Assembly: GCA_020002185.1 (NCBI GenBank)
Contig: CM034539.1
Location: 31,463,541 to 31,527,540 of the forward strand
DNA length: 64,000 nucleotides
Origin: Paraescarpia echinospica
Lineage: Eukaryota; Annelida; Polychaeta; Sabellida; Siboglinidae
Direction: 5' to 3'
Below are positions 12,004-22,516 of the stretch, one piece after another. A program made the position numbers and the translations under genes. A model generated the notes under the pieces. That model was not told the origin of the DNA. It saw nothing but the letters and a program-made list of their open reading frames with translations, and did no database searches. Each line of letters starts with the position of its first letter. The stretch's first letter is position 1.

Positions 12004-12694
12004 TCACAAGTCTTTCGCCGCGGAACACCAACCCATCAGTGACGGCCAACTCATCTCTGAAGTGGTAGTAAGGAACAGCAGGTTTCTCGGGCCAGCCATG
12101 TTGCAGGACACAGCTGTCAGCACTTGTAGAGTGGCATCTAGATCGGTGGCATTACGAATGTCCTGGACAACATCTTCTCTCATGGATAGATAGTTCACAG
12201 CGTGGATAGATTCGAACTCAGTAGTCGGTTGTTCCTGTCCAGCTGGCAGGAAGGCACGTAACCAGGGTGTCAGCGAAATACATCTTCTTGCCTTCCAGAT
12301 ACTTGATATCAATGTCATACGCAAGTGCATGCCCTGTAGACGCTTGGGTGATCTGTCCAGAGGTTTCTTTGTTATTGCTTCAAACAAATGGCTTGTGGTC
12401 ACTGTAGACAAGGATGGGGCGACCATAGGAGAACTGATGCCACTTCTCAAGAGCAAAGACGACGGCCAGCATCTCTTTCTCTATAATGGCATATCTGGTC
12501 TCTGTGTCAGTCAATGCACGACTGGCGTAAGGAAATGGTCCTCCTTCCTGAAGCAGTGCACATCCCAGGCCATGGTTGCTAGCATCACACTGAATGACCA
12601 GTTGCTTACTCGCGTCGAAGTAAGCCAGAGTGGGTGCCTCAGCCAGGAGTTGTTTCAGTGTTGTGAAAGCTTTCTTCTGAGCATCTCCCCACAT
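12004..12694 (-). pseudogene. Gypsy RNase H and connection domain
   Basis: A 104-codon frame contains the RNase H start (VIQCDASNHGLGCALLQ), the central Glu motif IIEKEMLAVVFALEKWHQFS and the YSDHKPFV end. The downstream tether continues in another frame to about 12004. The catalytic acidic residues are retained but the frame is broken. Confidence 0.88.
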
Positions 12695-13254
12695 CCAGGC
12701 AACATCTCGTTGTACAAGAGCAGCATGGGACGGAATACATCAGTCAACTTGGGTACGAATCTCGCCAGGTAAGTTACTGTACCTCTTAGCCTCTCCACAG
12801 CTTCCCTGTCACACGGACTCTTCATCTTCAGAACAGCTTCGACCTTGGATGGGTCAAGTTTCAGACCATCAGCTGTGACAACATGGCCTAAGACTTGGAT
12901 TTCATTCTCATTGAAGTGACATTTCTCACGGTTCAGTTTGCTCCCATTTTCCTTGCATCTTTGGAGCAGCTTCTGGATCTTGACACAGGGATCAGAGGCA
13001 TCACATCCATGGATGACAATATCATCAGCAACACAGTGAACATTCTCCAGCCCTTCCAATGTTTGATGCAGTCGTTTTTGGAAAATTTAACTGCTGACTT
13101 TCAAGCCGAAATGTAGTCGTCGCCAACGATACCGCCCAAACGGTGTTGCGAAAGTAGTCAGTAGGCTAGATTCTTCATCCACTTCGCAGTGTAGATATCC
13201 TTATTGCAACTCACACATAGCAAATTTCGTGGAGTTCACAAGGAAGCTTGTAGT
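12656..13254 (-). pseudogene. Gypsy reverse transcriptase, palm and thumb part
   Basis: Downstream of the hAT insertion the minus strand shows the palm motif HCVADDIVIHG at about 13040-13010, followed by the thumb. The preceding palm-start region is shortened: between the REHYK site cut by the hAT element and the LHCEVDEES segment the usual LASGYWH block is absent, and a stop is present. The active-site pair is written ADDI rather than YxDD-type YLDD. Confidence 0.85.
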
Positions 13255-13499
13255 CAGGGTTCATACAGATACCTAACAATTAAATTCAAGGGTTTTTAAG
13301 GGTTTTCTTGGTATAAAAACATGCCATTTTCAAGGGTGTATATTTCAGTTATTTATTAAATTTTTCAGCCCCATTTTTACCGGACCAGTCAATCATTCCA
13401 TACCTGGGGTTTACAACTAATCAACCGGCCATTGAAAAGATCGGTTACCCATCAATAAATCAAGCAAGCACACACTTCAGGAATGAATGAAGCAAATAA

Positions 13500-13640
13500 G
13501 CAATCAATCATAGGACCCTTAGAACGATGAGGGGGTCATCAGCCAAACATTAAATTAACAAATCGATCTTGACGATGAGGGGGATCATCAGCCAAACATT
13601 CAAATAACAAATCAATCTTGACGAAGATGGTTAAGTTGTA
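13500..13640. repeat. 49-bp tandem duplication inside the hAT 3' UTR
   Basis: Copies of GACGATGAGGGGG(A)TCATCAGCCAAACATT occur around 13526 and 13573, with a partial third at 13619. Confidence 0.75.
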
Positions 13641-13739
13641 ACTGCCTGTTTATTAAATACAGCAAATAAATCAACAAACAATAACGTTCACTATATGCTG
13701 TTGCTGTCACAATGTCACATTACAGCCTTTTCAGGCTTC

Positions 13740-16453
13740 TCACTTCTTCTCACTCAACTGGCGAAGTACATCAGCCAGTTCTTCCCCCTTTTCCCTGGCT
13801 GACCTGCGGAGAGCGTTGCACTTTGCAACGAGGCTGAAATCTCGCTTCTTCTCTGCGTCAGTAGAGAATTCATCAGCACATCTGTTGAGTTCGGCAATGT
13901 CAGCCTCGAGATGGATTTTCTTCGCTTTGAGGTCGTCCGACTCAGCTACGTGCTTGCGCTTCGATGAGTCGTGGGCACATTTCTTGTCATCAAGGTAGGC
14001 CTGATAACGTGCCCGTGAAGCCTGACACGACATCATCAGGTCTTTGGTGATGTCGACACTCAGGATCCCGCCGACGGACATGATGTGGTCATGTACAATT
14101 CGCTGTGCCATAAATGTATTCTTGCATAGGTTGTCAACCTCCATCTGTTGATTCACGGAGAAGCCCCGTTCAATGCTGGCTTGTCCGTGTGATAGTAGCA
14201 GCAGCATCTTCACAGCGGTCCACAGATCTGCGAAGTCAGAGCAGTTGATGTGACTTTCGAGGAAGACGTCCACTTGTTGCCCATCGGCGAATGGGTCGAA
14301 CAAGGAAAACTGGTCCTTCTTTGGCAGAATGGCAAACTTGACCAGATCAGTGAACTGGCGCAGAATGTCGTCACATTTCTCTGCCACCAGCTTACCACTG
14401 TTCACAAAAGTCTGCAACACTCTGCGCAGCTTGGCACAACAGCCATTCGGGTCGTCAGCCATATGGCGTGGATCAAGGCATGACAGATTGCGCACGATGC
14501 TGTACTTCGTTGGCGCTTTCATCAACACATGAACGACGATCTTGCGCAAAAATGCCCGACATTCATGATGCAGTCCCAAGGCATCCCTGTCGCTCATTTT
14601 CGATCTTGTAGATCGTTGCATCTGCTTCAGGTGCGCGTCCGCCGTAAAGCCTATGTCTATGTCGGATGACTTTCTCATTAAAGCAGGATCCGACAGGTTG
14701 AGTTCGGGGAGACTGGCGAGGCTGGTGTCATCCACAACGTCACGTTTCATGAAGCGGTACAAGAGATGTTTCACCATTCGATGCAGATCACTCGCAAGAA
14801 ATGGCAGCATGGGGCAATCCGTCTGGTAGCGCAGAAGGAACGGTGTGATGATCTTTGCCACTGACACAAAGCAGTTCAACTTGACAGTGAAAAGTGGATC
14901 GGACGTTGCCTCTGATACGACCTCAAAGGCTTTCGTCTGCGGCAAAGGAACGTCACCTTTCTTGGCGGCTGCAACGTACTTGCAGAGATGAGGCAACATC
15001 TCCAGCAGGCGTTCTGCAACTGGCATGTTCTCAAGCCAGCGAGTGTTGCAAAAGTTCCGGCCAAACAAATCACTGCCTGTGACTTGCGTGTAATCTTCGC
15101 GACGAGCCGGTGTCTCATTAAACAATGAGTGAGTCGAACGGAGAACGACAGTGATGTCCCACTTCGTGGCATTGCACTCATGCTTAAACGCACCATGCAC
15201 AATGTGCAAACCACATGAACCAATGTTCAAGATCTGGCAGCTACACTCGCTCTTCACTTTCTGCTGCAGCTTCTCGTAGAAGGCCCAGTTGACATTAGGC
15301 CCATCCATACAGACGTGCAGCAAATTCTGCACGCCAATGTCTTGCGTGCTCTGGAGGAAGTGTTCAAGGCTGTCGGTTGCTCTGCCGTGTCCCATAAAAA
15401 CAGAGCAGAGGTAGCGGCTTGTCACTCTCTTGTCAGTGGTCCACAGGCGCACAAGAACGTCCATCTTCTTGTTTTTGGTGACGCTGTTGTAGGACTCGTC
15501 AAACAGCAGCACGAACGCATCTTGCTCCCTAACAGTTGTCAGCAACAATTCCTTGAAGTGTGGAGCGAGTCCATGGCACATCATGTAATTCGATTTCCGT
15601 TCACCGCAAGTGAATTTTGTAGCAATCGCGCTGTCAGGAAACATAGCAGCGAACAAGCGTGATGTGTCGTCGCTCGATTTGTAGCTGTAATGGGCTGCAC
15701 AGATCTTCAGCGTCCACAAGATCTCTGCCCGTAGAGTGTCTTGCTTGGACACAAAGGATGCGACATCAACGAGTGCAGGCAGTGCAGCACGGTTGTTGGT
15801 TTGTTGATGTGCCGATCCAACTGCTGAAAAACAAATGATAATATGAAGTACCATGTATATATAATAATTGACCATACACAAGATATTCAAACTGAATTAT
15901 TTCCATCAATATTGTGGTCCTTACAAAATGCCAGAAATAACTAATTTAAATTAATTTAGAACCTAACTTATAAAGTCAATGACTAAAAACGTCAGGTCAA
16001 AAAATATACGTATCTTAATTTTAAAATTCGAGTAAATTATAATACAATTTAAAAAGTATTAATACTATGTATATTTTTAATAGTAGGTATGACCAACTCA
16101 GTTACCATGGTACCAGGTATGGCAAAGCAAATGTGCAATGGCAGTGAAGTGTTCAATTTAATGTTGTAGATAGGAACATAAGTATCCTAAGCAGCATAAC
16201 TTAAATATGACAAACCTGTTCCTGATGTAGCCAGCATGCGACGCAGTTGCGAATTGTGTTTCGCGGACACGTTGTTCTTGTGCGTCGCACTTTTAACATG
16301 ACTGTCCAGGCTATATCGACCTCCGTTCCCGATGTTGATGGATTTTGCACAAAATCGACATCGCGCAGAACGAACGTTTCCCGTCGGGTCTCGACACACC
16401 CATTCTTTGTTTACACACCCATTCTTTGTTTTCCGCGATAGCCAACCATTCAT
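13740..16453 (-). CDS. hAT superfamily transposase, two exons, apparently intact
   Basis: Exon 1 (16453-16216) encodes a BED-type zinc finger: CRFC, then HVKSATH, a CxxC..HxxxxxH pattern following KEWVCRDP. A GT donor (ACAG|GTTTGT) joins in phase 1 to an acceptor (tttttcag|CAGTTGG) at 15823. Exon 2 (15823-13740) is open to its stop. The spliced protein is about 773 residues. The catalytic acidic residues of hAT enzymes are recognisable: Asp in LLFDESYNS, Asp in VCMDGPNVNW and Glu in ASIERGFSVN, the last within the C-terminal dimerisation region. A charged coiled-coil-like tail follows. No stop or frameshift is seen, unlike in the host gypsy element. The enzyme would cut and rejoin the CAGGGTTC ends in the nucleus. 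Confidence in the splice is high; current activity is unknown. Confidence 0.92.
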
Positions 16454-16919
16454 CTTTAAATTTACATTTTCTTTTCTCGGGAGCCATCATAACGCAAATT
16501 CAAATCGACCGATAATATTTTCAACGAACACGCGTTTGTCGCTTTCCAAAATGAGAACTTAATACCCGTATGACCGGTACTTATGGCGCCATCTAGTGGA
16601 TAATTATTAATATAATTCTTGGTCACTTGGACTCACTCCTCGTACTTTGTCAATCGAGTTTTAGTTTTGCCGTTCCGACGTTGAATTTGAATCGCACATT
16701 TACTTTCGCACTTATTAAATAATTTATATTACAACGACACGGCTGAGATGTAATAGCTTAATTGCACTTTTAAAGCAAAAACAAGCATTTTAAAGGGTTT
16801 TCAAGGTTTTATTCTGAAAACGGGTGATAATCAAGGGTTTTTGGGTCCCCTTGAACGTAATTTCAAAATTCAAGAGTTTCTAAAGGTTTTCGGGGATCCG
16901 TGCGAACCCTGCTTGTAGT

Positions 16920-17500
16920 GTTCACGCTTTAGGGCTAGGTTGATAGATCTAGGATCAATGCAGGTCCTGACAGCTCCAGAACGTTTCTTGGCTACAGACA
17001 TTTGGTTCACCCAGTCAATAGGTTTGTCCACGTTTCACAACCGGTTCAGCATTTTGTTCCAGGGTGAGACGAATTTTCCCACCAGGAAGCGAGCCAAGTT
17101 TACCGTCGAACACTTCAGGATAGTCGTCCGTGCATGGAGTTGGAGCAACTCTAGAGCTGGAGACTGAAGACACAGTTTCAAAGTTCTCGTAGTTCCCCGT
17201 GATGAGCTTCATGCATTCAGCAGCTTTACGGCTGAGTAGTGGTGTCAGTTCGTCATGATCCACTATGACATAGTCCACTTTGAACTTGTCTCCTGTAGCA
17301 AGATTTACGGTTTTAGCTCGGCTCTTGCCGAGAGCTTCAGTCTTCACATTGTTCCACATCTTCAGAGTGATTGGTTCTGATTGGTTCTATGCTAACAGTT
17401 GAACCACAGTCAACCTGCATCTTCACTGACTGCCTTTCGACCAGCATGTTGCACAAAAGGGGACCATCTTGTGAGGAGAGTGCGTGCATATCGGCAGTGA
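16920..17500 (-). pseudogene. Gypsy protease and start of reverse transcriptase
   Basis: Near 17420 the minus strand reads MQVDCGSTVS, the DxG-type active site of a retropepsin. After a frame change, a 114-codon frame (17359-17015) contains PEVFDGKLGSLPGGKIRL, the linker that precedes RT in this group. RT fingers follow (region of RTCIDPRSIN at about 16960) up to the hAT insertion. Stops and frameshifts are present. Confidence 0.85.
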
Positions 17501-18430
17501 CGCAGCTGATATCGCTAAAGCTAGCAACGGAGCTATCTGAGTCTGACCCATTCTGTACACTGTGAACATCTTAGGGCATTGCATGTAGCCTCTGAAATGG
17601 TTTCGACCCCTACACGCATCACACGTCTCGCCCCATGCAGGGCAGAGTTCTTTCTTGATGGGGTGCGTTTTGCAGCAATATTTGCATTTTCGCTGACTAG
17701 CAGATTTTCTTCCACCGAATGTCGACTTGGTAGTGTAACGTCTGTATATAGTGTCGACCCGGTTCACTGCTTCGGTTTTATTCAGAATGTTGCATTGTTC
17801 TTCGGCCTCTTGCATGCACCGGCATTTGTCTACTGCTCTGTGTAGATAATGTTGCGATTGTGAAAAGAGTTTGTTGCGGATCTTGTCACTCCTTACACCG
17901 AGGATTATCCTGTCAACAATCAACTTGTCTCGCATACAGTTATAAAACCCACATGTTTTTGCTAGATTTTTCAACACTGAGTAATATTGTTCAAACGAAT
18001 CGTTTTCCTGATTCCGGGTGTTAAACTTATACCTTTCAAAGAATTATTTTACTTCGCCCAAGATATGTTCGTCAAATTTTCTGATGATTTCAGCAGGCTT
18101 GACCCGTTCTTCTTCCGTCAAATTCATACCATTGAAGATGCATAGTGCGTCTTTCCCAATACAGTGTAGAAGAAGTGCTGTCAGTGTTACACATCTGTCT
18201 GGCTTAGTGTCGAGTCCAGACGCGATTAGATAGTTTTCCCACATTTGTTTCCACAACTTCCAGTTATCGACCTGATTGGTTTCCAGTTCCGATGCAGATG
18301 GTGGCGAGCCACTGGGCAAGTTCACATAGATGTGATTCTGTGACCGAGGGTCATCGACATTTGGAGCAGCCAAAGCAGGTGCCCCGACAGCGGCCACGCC
18401 GGCCGTTACAGTTGAATTATCGTCAGCCAT
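17420..18430 (-). pseudogene. Gypsy gag with CCHC-like zinc knuckle
   Basis: Translation starts at 18430 with an alanine-rich N-terminus and a capsid-like segment (NWKLWKQMWENYLIASG), then shifts frame near 18040. The second part (17977-17423) continues through capsid and a Cys/His cluster, CKYCCKTHPIKKELCPAWG then CDACRGRNHF, like the paired knuckles of K02A2.6-like elements. It would coat the RNA in the particle. One frameshift makes this copy defective. Confidence 0.88.
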
Positions 18431-18494
18431 AGTTCACTATTTAAACAAATGTCACTTTTGACAGGACTGCCATGCCACATTCAGTTACCTTCGA

Positions 18495-18513
18495 TATCTC
18501 ACCGACGCCACCA
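18495..18513 (-). other. Probable primer-binding site
   Basis: Immediately inside the 5' LTR the minus strand reads TGGTGGCGTCGGTGAG, starting with the TGG expected opposite a tRNA CCA end. I cannot name the tRNA. Confidence 0.6.
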
Positions 18514-18679
18514 TGTTGCAATATGTGTTCGGGCCTCACCGTATAGACATTAGTATATTCAGGCAGTACAGAGACGATAGTTCTACTAAACCAAACTTTA
18601 TTAAACGTGGCTGCCGCGACCAGGGAGCGGCCTGTTATTCTACTTTTTTAGGGAGACGTCACTAAGTGATATCGTTACA
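18514..18679 (-). repeat. 5' LTR of the gypsy element
   Basis: It begins TGTTGCAATATG and ends GATATCGTTACA, and pairs with the repeat at 10108-10272. It contains the shared AAACTTTATTAAA tract, which on either strand may provide TATA/poly(A)-type signals. Confidence 0.95.
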
Positions 18680-19432
18680 GGCTTTAATCACTTGAATGAC
18701 ATATAAAGACTAATAATAGTTCTGGTTTCTGACTGATAAAATTACACTAAAACGATGGGGGAAGTTTTGTAAGTAAACATTCTACGTTAATTGTTTTAGC
18801 GATGGTTGTAGCTGGATACCTGTGATCCAGCCCGGGACAGGCCGTTGACGACTTTACGTAAGGCTGATAAAACGCACGTTTACCGTGAACATAATTACCT
18901 ACAACAGTTTCCCCACCGCATTAACTGCCTTTGAAAACAGAACAGTGTTAACGAGATCGGTTGTGTATATCTCACGTGGCTGTTGTATCCCCGAATGAAG
19001 CACAAACTGCCTTACGTCAAGTTACGACGTAAACACATCGCCCGAGCGATATTACAGGTATACAGTTATAACCTACGCTAAACATGAATACTCTAACATT
19101 GTTACTTACAAAACTTCTCACACCTGTATGATTTATTTCTATCAGTCGGGTTATTCCTGTGATTATACCGCAACTGAAAATATATATTCGATTCCCTATG
19201 CACTGATGCAGGCGATAGCGCAACGGATGTCGCCAGCTAACTTCAAAGTGAAAACCTAGACACGATACTTACAGGCCGTATTGTAATAACATCCTTGTAT
19301 GATTGTGAAAACGAACAAGTTGTTTTTATATCAACAAATTAATGAAATTAGTTATGTAGTGTTATCGTGTGTTATGCGAAGGGAAAATTGATTTTGATTT
19401 TAACACAAGCTACAAATGTTCTTTCGCTGCAG
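18680..19432. other. Sequence upstream of the decayed gene copy
   Basis: No promoter or 5' exon comparable with the intact gene is recognisable. The 3' end is a pyrimidine-rich acceptor (tgttctttcgctgcag) before the ATG at 19433. Confidence 0.4.
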
Positions 19433-19639
19433 ATGCTGTTCAAACCAGTCTTTGCTTTGGCTGTGTTAGCAACCGTTGTCAGCGGTCGAACATTGGAGGA
19501 GTTAAGGATGTGCCCGTGGTATGTATGTTTAATTGCATGATCAATTTTGTTTACCCTTGCCCTCGATCTCGCTGGCTATTTAGATTGTCACCGTGCCTGA
19601 TGCTCTGTCTCCGCTCTTCTCTTTGTCTACACCACCTGT

Positions 19640-20054
19640 AGTTGGCTGCGAGCGTGCGTGTGTGCAATCGTGCGAGCCTGCGTGTGTCAGCGCGTACCTA
19701 CCTGTGCCTAGGTGTGCCTGCGCATGCATGCCTGTGTCTTTCTGTGACTGCATGTACATGCGTGTGCATGCGTGCCTGCGCATCTTACACCCTTCCTCTT
19801 TCGTCCTCCCTCTCTATCCACCCTATCTTCGTTCCTTTCCCACCCCTCTCTGTGTATATATGCTACGACGTGTGTCTCTGTCTCTCTGTCTCTCTGTCTC
19901 TCTATCTGTCTGTCTGTCTCTTTCTCCCCCTCTCTCCCCCTCTCTCTCTCTGTCTGTCTCTGTCTTGCTCTGTCTGTCTCTGTCTGTCTCTCGCTCTCCC
20001 CCCTCTCTCTCTCACTCTCTCTACCCCCTCTCTCACTGTCTCTCTCTCCCCCTT

Positions 20055-20095
<41 letters not shown>

Positions 20096-20117
20096 GTCTG
20101 TCTCTCTCACTCTCTCT
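19640..20117. repeat. CT/TG-rich low-complexity tract
   Basis: TGCG/TGTG repeats grade into (CTGT)n/(CT)n. Long reading frames through it on both strands are by-products of the repeat. Confidence 0.95.
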
Positions 20118-20119
20118 AG

Positions 20120-21280
20120 TATGTGCAACTTTTGAGCGGACAGGTAAACCGGATAAACTTTACGTTTACCGACATCTAAATAACTTGGAACACTTGTAGG
20201 AAAGACGAATAGCGCTGCGAACAATTGTATGCAATTAGACAGGTCTAAAGTTAAGCCAGCTAAAGTATTCTGTGTGAAAACTGCAGTAGCAATATTATTC
20301 GTCGGATATGGCACGAATTATTTGGTGCAGGATTCCTGCAAGCAGTTGATCAGTGAGGCGTGACCATATCACGACACGCTTCAGTTGGCATGCTGGTAAT
20401 TAATTACTGTATTGTAGATATTATTAAGTATAGTTAAGTGGTCAAATAATTTGAGACGATTTTAAGATTTCGATAACTGATGTAGTTTTGACCAGTCTCA
20501 TTAGAAGGCCACCGAAGAACTTTGACTATGAAACAAAATGTTGTGCCTACCAAGTGATGAATGTCAAGAAGCTCTCGGCAGATCACATGCCTGGAGCGAG
20601 CGAAGCATGTGAGGCAAATACGGGCCCTGGTGTGTGACTTTGCTGCAAAATCAGCGAGGTCAAAAATTGTCCGGTGCAGTAGTATTTTGCATCTCTATTA
20701 AACTAATTTCATATTTGTGTAACTGTGTCAATCTTTCAATATCAGTACAAGTGTTGTGGTAAATTTCTATTGATTCGTGATACATATTTAATTCTTCTTC
20801 CTTCCCCCGTTCTGTTTTTCGCTGTATACATCTGCTTTCTCTCTCTGAATATGTGTTTTGTGTATAATCTCTTGGTGTACACGTGTCCGGCTCTTAGCCT
20901 GTTTGCCTGTGTCTCTGTGTAGATCGATTGTTTATTTAGGATCAACAATGTTTAAAACAAAATGGTGTCCCATGGGTACAACGCGTGCTAATTTACATAT
21001 GCCTGTACACACAATATTATTATATGAATAAAATACAGATTACAACGTTTTACATGCACCCGTCATCATATGTAATACACCGTAATGGTGAACTGATAAT
21101 ATCCAATAATAATGATACACAAATATTACAATCAAGTAGATTCCTACAAGTGTCTATCGATCTTCATTGCAGTATCAAAGTTTATTGTACGCAGGGCATT
21201 CCTAAATTGTATTTTGGATGTTACGTTAACTGTGCGTTCAGGTAGTCGGTTTCAGATAGATATAACTCTATTGCAAAGAT
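20120..21280. other. Unassigned intronic sequence of the decayed copy
   Basis: No recognisable gene or named repeat is seen. Confidence 0.4.
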
Positions 21281-21288
21281 GTTTTTTG

Positions 21289-22320
21289 TTATATCAAGTT
21301 TAAAATCTTAAGTCTAAGTCTTTTTATCAAAATGGTGGCATTAATAGCAGTGTCATTGCACAAAATGAGATTATTTTCAGATACATTGACATGTCCGTGC
21401 GCGGTATTATATACCACTACCATACCATTATAAACCCGGCGAAGTTTGGGACTCTCTAGATGAAGATACTCAGGTCTTTGTAAGTAGCCATGATTGGCAT
21501 CGAGTTTACAGCGGTAATAGATCCAGCGCGTAAAGATGCGTTGCACATTCTCTAACTGGTCAGTTGTGCCCAAGTACTGCCTAGCTGGTGTGTATGGGTT
21601 CCACACAGTAGAACAGTATTCCAGCACTGGGCACGATTTATATGCTTTAATGAGAGCACAAGCATCAGCAGTATTAAAGCAGCGAAGATAACATTGATTG
21701 CGCTGAATGCTTCTTGAGAAATAAAAAAATATGCTGCTTAAGTAAACATTTATCATCCACTGTAACACCAAGATCTCGGTATTCATTAACGTTAACAAGT
21801 TGTGCACATATCAGATGATAGGTAGCCGGGATACTATTTCCAATCGTCAGTACACAGCATTTATGTTAAGCTACTTGAAGCTGCCATCGGTCTGCCCAGA
21901 CCACGAATTCATTAAGATACTTTTGTATATATCAGACCGTTCGGAAACATCCGAGAACACGACGGATATTTTGGTATCGTCCGCAAACAAACACACATTA
22001 GTGTTAACAGTCACACTTTCGTCGGGCAGATCGTTTACGTACAATATGAATAATAGGGGACCGGTGCATGAGCCTTGCCGGACACCGGACAAGATATCGG
22101 TATAACCGGGAATTATTTTACCTATTTTAACTCTTTGTATGCGGTTGCTCAGAAAGCTAGTGAACCATTGTAAGATGTTATCACATATCTCATATTTCGA
22201 TAGTTTGTAGAGTAATTTAGGATGAGGTATTGTATCGAACGCTTCGTGAAAGTCGATGTACACCGTGTCAACGAACAGTTCTGAGTCTACAGCCTCAACC
22301 CACAAGTTATAGTTATACAC
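21289..22320 (-). mobile_element. CR1/Jockey-like LINE fragment (RT)
   Basis: The minus strand gives the RT palm: VYIDFHEAFDTIPHPKLLYK, the GVRQGS..GPLLFILYVNDL block, and the catalytic LFADDTK near 22000. After a frame change comes the C-terminal domain with LEYCSTVWNPYT and a Cys/His-containing end. Frames break near 21850, so the copy is inactive. It lies antisense within intron 1 of the decayed gene copy. Confidence 0.92.
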
Positions 22321-22516
22321 GTGTTCCCTCTTTACAAGTTTCTCTTATATATGTGTTCCTTCTTTACAGACGAAGGTCGAAGAATTTACTAGCAGTGTAG
22401 CGGAGACCTAGAAACATCATCCACTAGACAAGAAGGTTGACGCAGCCAGGACAATGTCCCTACACAATGAACTCCGAGCGAGCGTGATGCCGCCTGCTAC
22501 TGATGTGCAGGAGATG

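Larger units (their letters stand above)
13255..16911 (-). mobile_element. hAT DNA transposon nested in the gypsy RT
   Basis: The 3657-bp element has terminal inverted repeats starting CAGGGTTC (left CAGGGTTCATACAGATACC; right, reverse-complemented, CAGGGTTCGCACGGATCC). Perfect 8-bp duplications CTTGTAGT flank it (13247-13254 and 16912-16919), as known for hAT elements. Subterminal CAAGGGTTTTTAAGGG-type motifs recur at both ends. It encodes a two-exon transposase on the minus strand. Removing the element and one duplication rejoins the gypsy REHYK|LP reading, so it inserted after the gypsy element. Confidence 0.96.
10108..18679 (-). mobile_element. Ty3/gypsy LTR retrotransposon, degenerate, split by a hAT element
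   Basis: Two direct 165-166 bp repeats with TG..CA ends bracket gag, protease, reverse transcriptase, RNase H and integrase remnants in the order expected for Ty3/gypsy, read on the minus strand. By motif it resembles the widely distributed K02A2.6-like group (CCHC-type knuckle in gag, GKLGSLPGGKIRLTL linker before RT, tail ending in YKDYV). Frameshifts occur in gag, RT and integrase. Part of the RT core is missing around 13110-13254, and a hAT transposon interrupts RT at 13255-16911. By eye the LTRs differ at about 16 sites plus a small indel, so the insertion is not recent. No matching target duplication is evident. Confidence 0.95.
19433..22516 (+). pseudogene. Decayed copy of the 5' exons of the CAP-FN2-ShKT-EGF gene
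   Basis: Three pieces match the intact minus-strand gene in order. (1) 19433-19518 is the signal-peptide exon: acceptor gctgcag|ATG, MLFKPVFALAVLATVVSGRT, and the same donor context GTGCCCGTG|GTATGTATG. An internal 40-bp net deletion shifts the frame. (2) 22370-22411 matches the linker exon: acceptor tctttacag|ACGAAGGTC, TKVEEFTSSVAET, then a stop. (3) 22458-22516 matches the CAP start exon: SLHNELRASVMPPATDVQEM, ending at |GTAAAA. It has lost its acceptor, although flanking intron sequence AAGGTTGACGCAGCCAG is retained at about 22434. A LINE lies in its first intron. No later CAP exons are seen downstream, so this is a truncated pseudogene. Confidence 0.88.

Noticed and set aside
10108..18679. 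Target-site duplication of the gypsy element
   Set aside because: The bases outside the LTRs (TGGGG on the left, GGCTT on the right) do not match, so none is claimed.
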